64,000 nucleotides of DNA from Methanolapillus ohkumae (GTDB lineage: Archaea; Halobacteriota; Methanosarcinia; Methanosarcinales; Methanosarcinaceae), in NCBI RefSeq assembly GCF_032594355.1, contig NZ_CP131061.1, positions 868,001 through 932,000 of the forward strand, read 5' to 3'. The position numbers and the translations under genes were made by a program. The notes under the pieces are model-generated. The model was not told where the DNA came from. It saw only the letters and a program-made list of their open reading frames with translations, and ran no database searches. Shown one piece after another: positions 63,635 to 64,000 of this stretch; the first letter of the stretch is position 1, and every line of letters starts with the position of its first letter.

Positions 63635-63781
63635 GCAGCCAATTCTTAAATCATGAAAAAATGGCGGAAAAATATAATATTAACAAATAAATACTTATGA
63701 TATTGGCTTTGTCACTATCGTTTTTTAAGGGAAATCGTTTTTATGCTATTTTTTGAAAAAAAAAGGAGAAATGAACAACGC

Positions 63782-63801
63782 CCGATGAAAAACATCGGGC
63801 T
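63782..63801 (-). terminator. Hairpin downstream of the alcohol dehydrogenase gene
   Basis: CCCGATG and CATCGGG pair around a short A-rich loop, 53 bp beyond the stop of the minus-strand dehydrogenase. The T-rich tail is stronger on the plus strand, so the direction is uncertain. Confidence 0.45.
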
Positions 63802-63853
63802 GAAGTTTATTTTGTTTTTTAATTAAAGATTCATCCTATGCTTTGCTCTTTTT

Positions 63854-64000
63854 TTACTCGATGAAAACGACCGGTTTAATCAAGTCTTTGGGCTTTTCTT
63901 TCATCAATAAAAGGGCTTTTTCGATGTTTTTAAACCCATCAAAGGTGTGGGTTGCCATTTTTTCCGGAGCGATTCTCTTGTAAGTACAAAGGTCAATCAT
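63854..64000 (-). CDS. Zinc-type alcohol dehydrogenase, C-terminal end (partial)
   Basis: Only the last 48 residues are in the window; the gene continues to the right. APEKMATHTFDGFKNIEKAL followed by LLMKEKPKDLIKPVVFIE and TAA matches the C-terminus of NAD(P)-dependent medium-chain alcohol dehydrogenases (typically K-THxxxGF-IEeAlxLMK-KPKDLIKPVV). Cofactor and substrate cannot be read from this part. A role in alcohol or aldehyde turnover in the gut or a syntrophic setting is only a guess. Confidence 0.72.
   Translation of the reverse strand: MIDLCTYKRIAPEKMATHTFDGFKNIEKALLLMKEKPKDLIKPVVFIE

Noticed and set aside
63231..63690. Three overlapping repeat proteins of 113 to 131 residues on the plus strand
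   Set aside because: All three frames are open merely because the 29-bp unit has no stop codon; no ribosome site or family match.

Overview
The window looks like a low-GC chromosome segment of a methylotrophic methanogenic archaeon, most likely a Methanosarcinales member of the Methanimicrococcus/Methanolapillus type (an inference, not a proven placement). The basis is archaeal class I HMG-CoA reductase, the Kae1-Bud32 fusion, a GHMP-type shikimate kinase, an AksA-like homocitrate synthase (coenzyme B pathway), an anaerobic cobalamin pathway, and a corrinoid protein paired with a MtaA/MtsA-type methylcobamide:coenzyme M methyltransferase.

Region 1 (1..32350) is a head-to-tail array with a period of exactly 6318 bp. 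It holds five complete units (761..7078, 7079..13396, 13397..19714, 19715..26032, 26033..32350) and the 760-bp tail of another unit at the left edge, so the array very probably continues beyond the window. The copies are identical wherever I compared them. Each unit carries a histidine kinase C-terminal remnant, a frameshifted flavin-binding pseudogene, a corrinoid protein overlapping a CoM methyltransferase, a two-helix membrane protein, a Trm112-like zinc protein, a MarC-family membrane protein and the 3' end of an adhesin gene. The novel joint fuses the adhesin repeat module to the kinase remnant.

Region 2 (31704..37669) holds two adjacent glycine-rich, signal-peptide-bearing, membrane-anchored adhesin-like proteins. 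The first contains the only intact 5' part of the adhesin gene that is cut off in every array unit. Its frame crosses two TAG codons before the membrane anchor.

Region 3 (38075..47358) is a cobalamin cluster. On the minus strand, in transcription order, it has cbiT, cbiL, cbiF, cbiG N-part, cbiG C-part, cbiH, cbiC, cbiD, cbiE and a 49-residue zinc ribbon. Divergently on the plus strand are cbiM and cbiN, the cobalt transporter parts, without cbiQ or cbiO. cbiT also contains an in-frame TAG, directly after its SAM-binding motif. None of the 32 distinct reading-frame ends I checked uses TAG (21 TAA, 11 TGA), so TAG may be a sense (pyrrolysine) codon here.

Region 4 (47830..64000) is mostly housekeeping: HMG-CoA reductase, a lone AT-rich ATPase-TOPRIM nuclease (possible defence gene), a Zn/Cd P-type ATPase, XTP/dITP pyrophosphatase, Kae1-Bud32, shikimate kinase, an AbrB-PhoU regulator, a ClC channel, homocitrate synthase, a small membrane protein and the end of an alcohol dehydrogenase. 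Short tandem repeats, perfect hairpins and a 29-bp minisatellite fill the intergenic DNA, and similar slippage-type repeats have inserted Asn/Glu/Lys-rich segments into several conserved proteins. I saw no tRNA, rRNA, CRISPR array or transposase.
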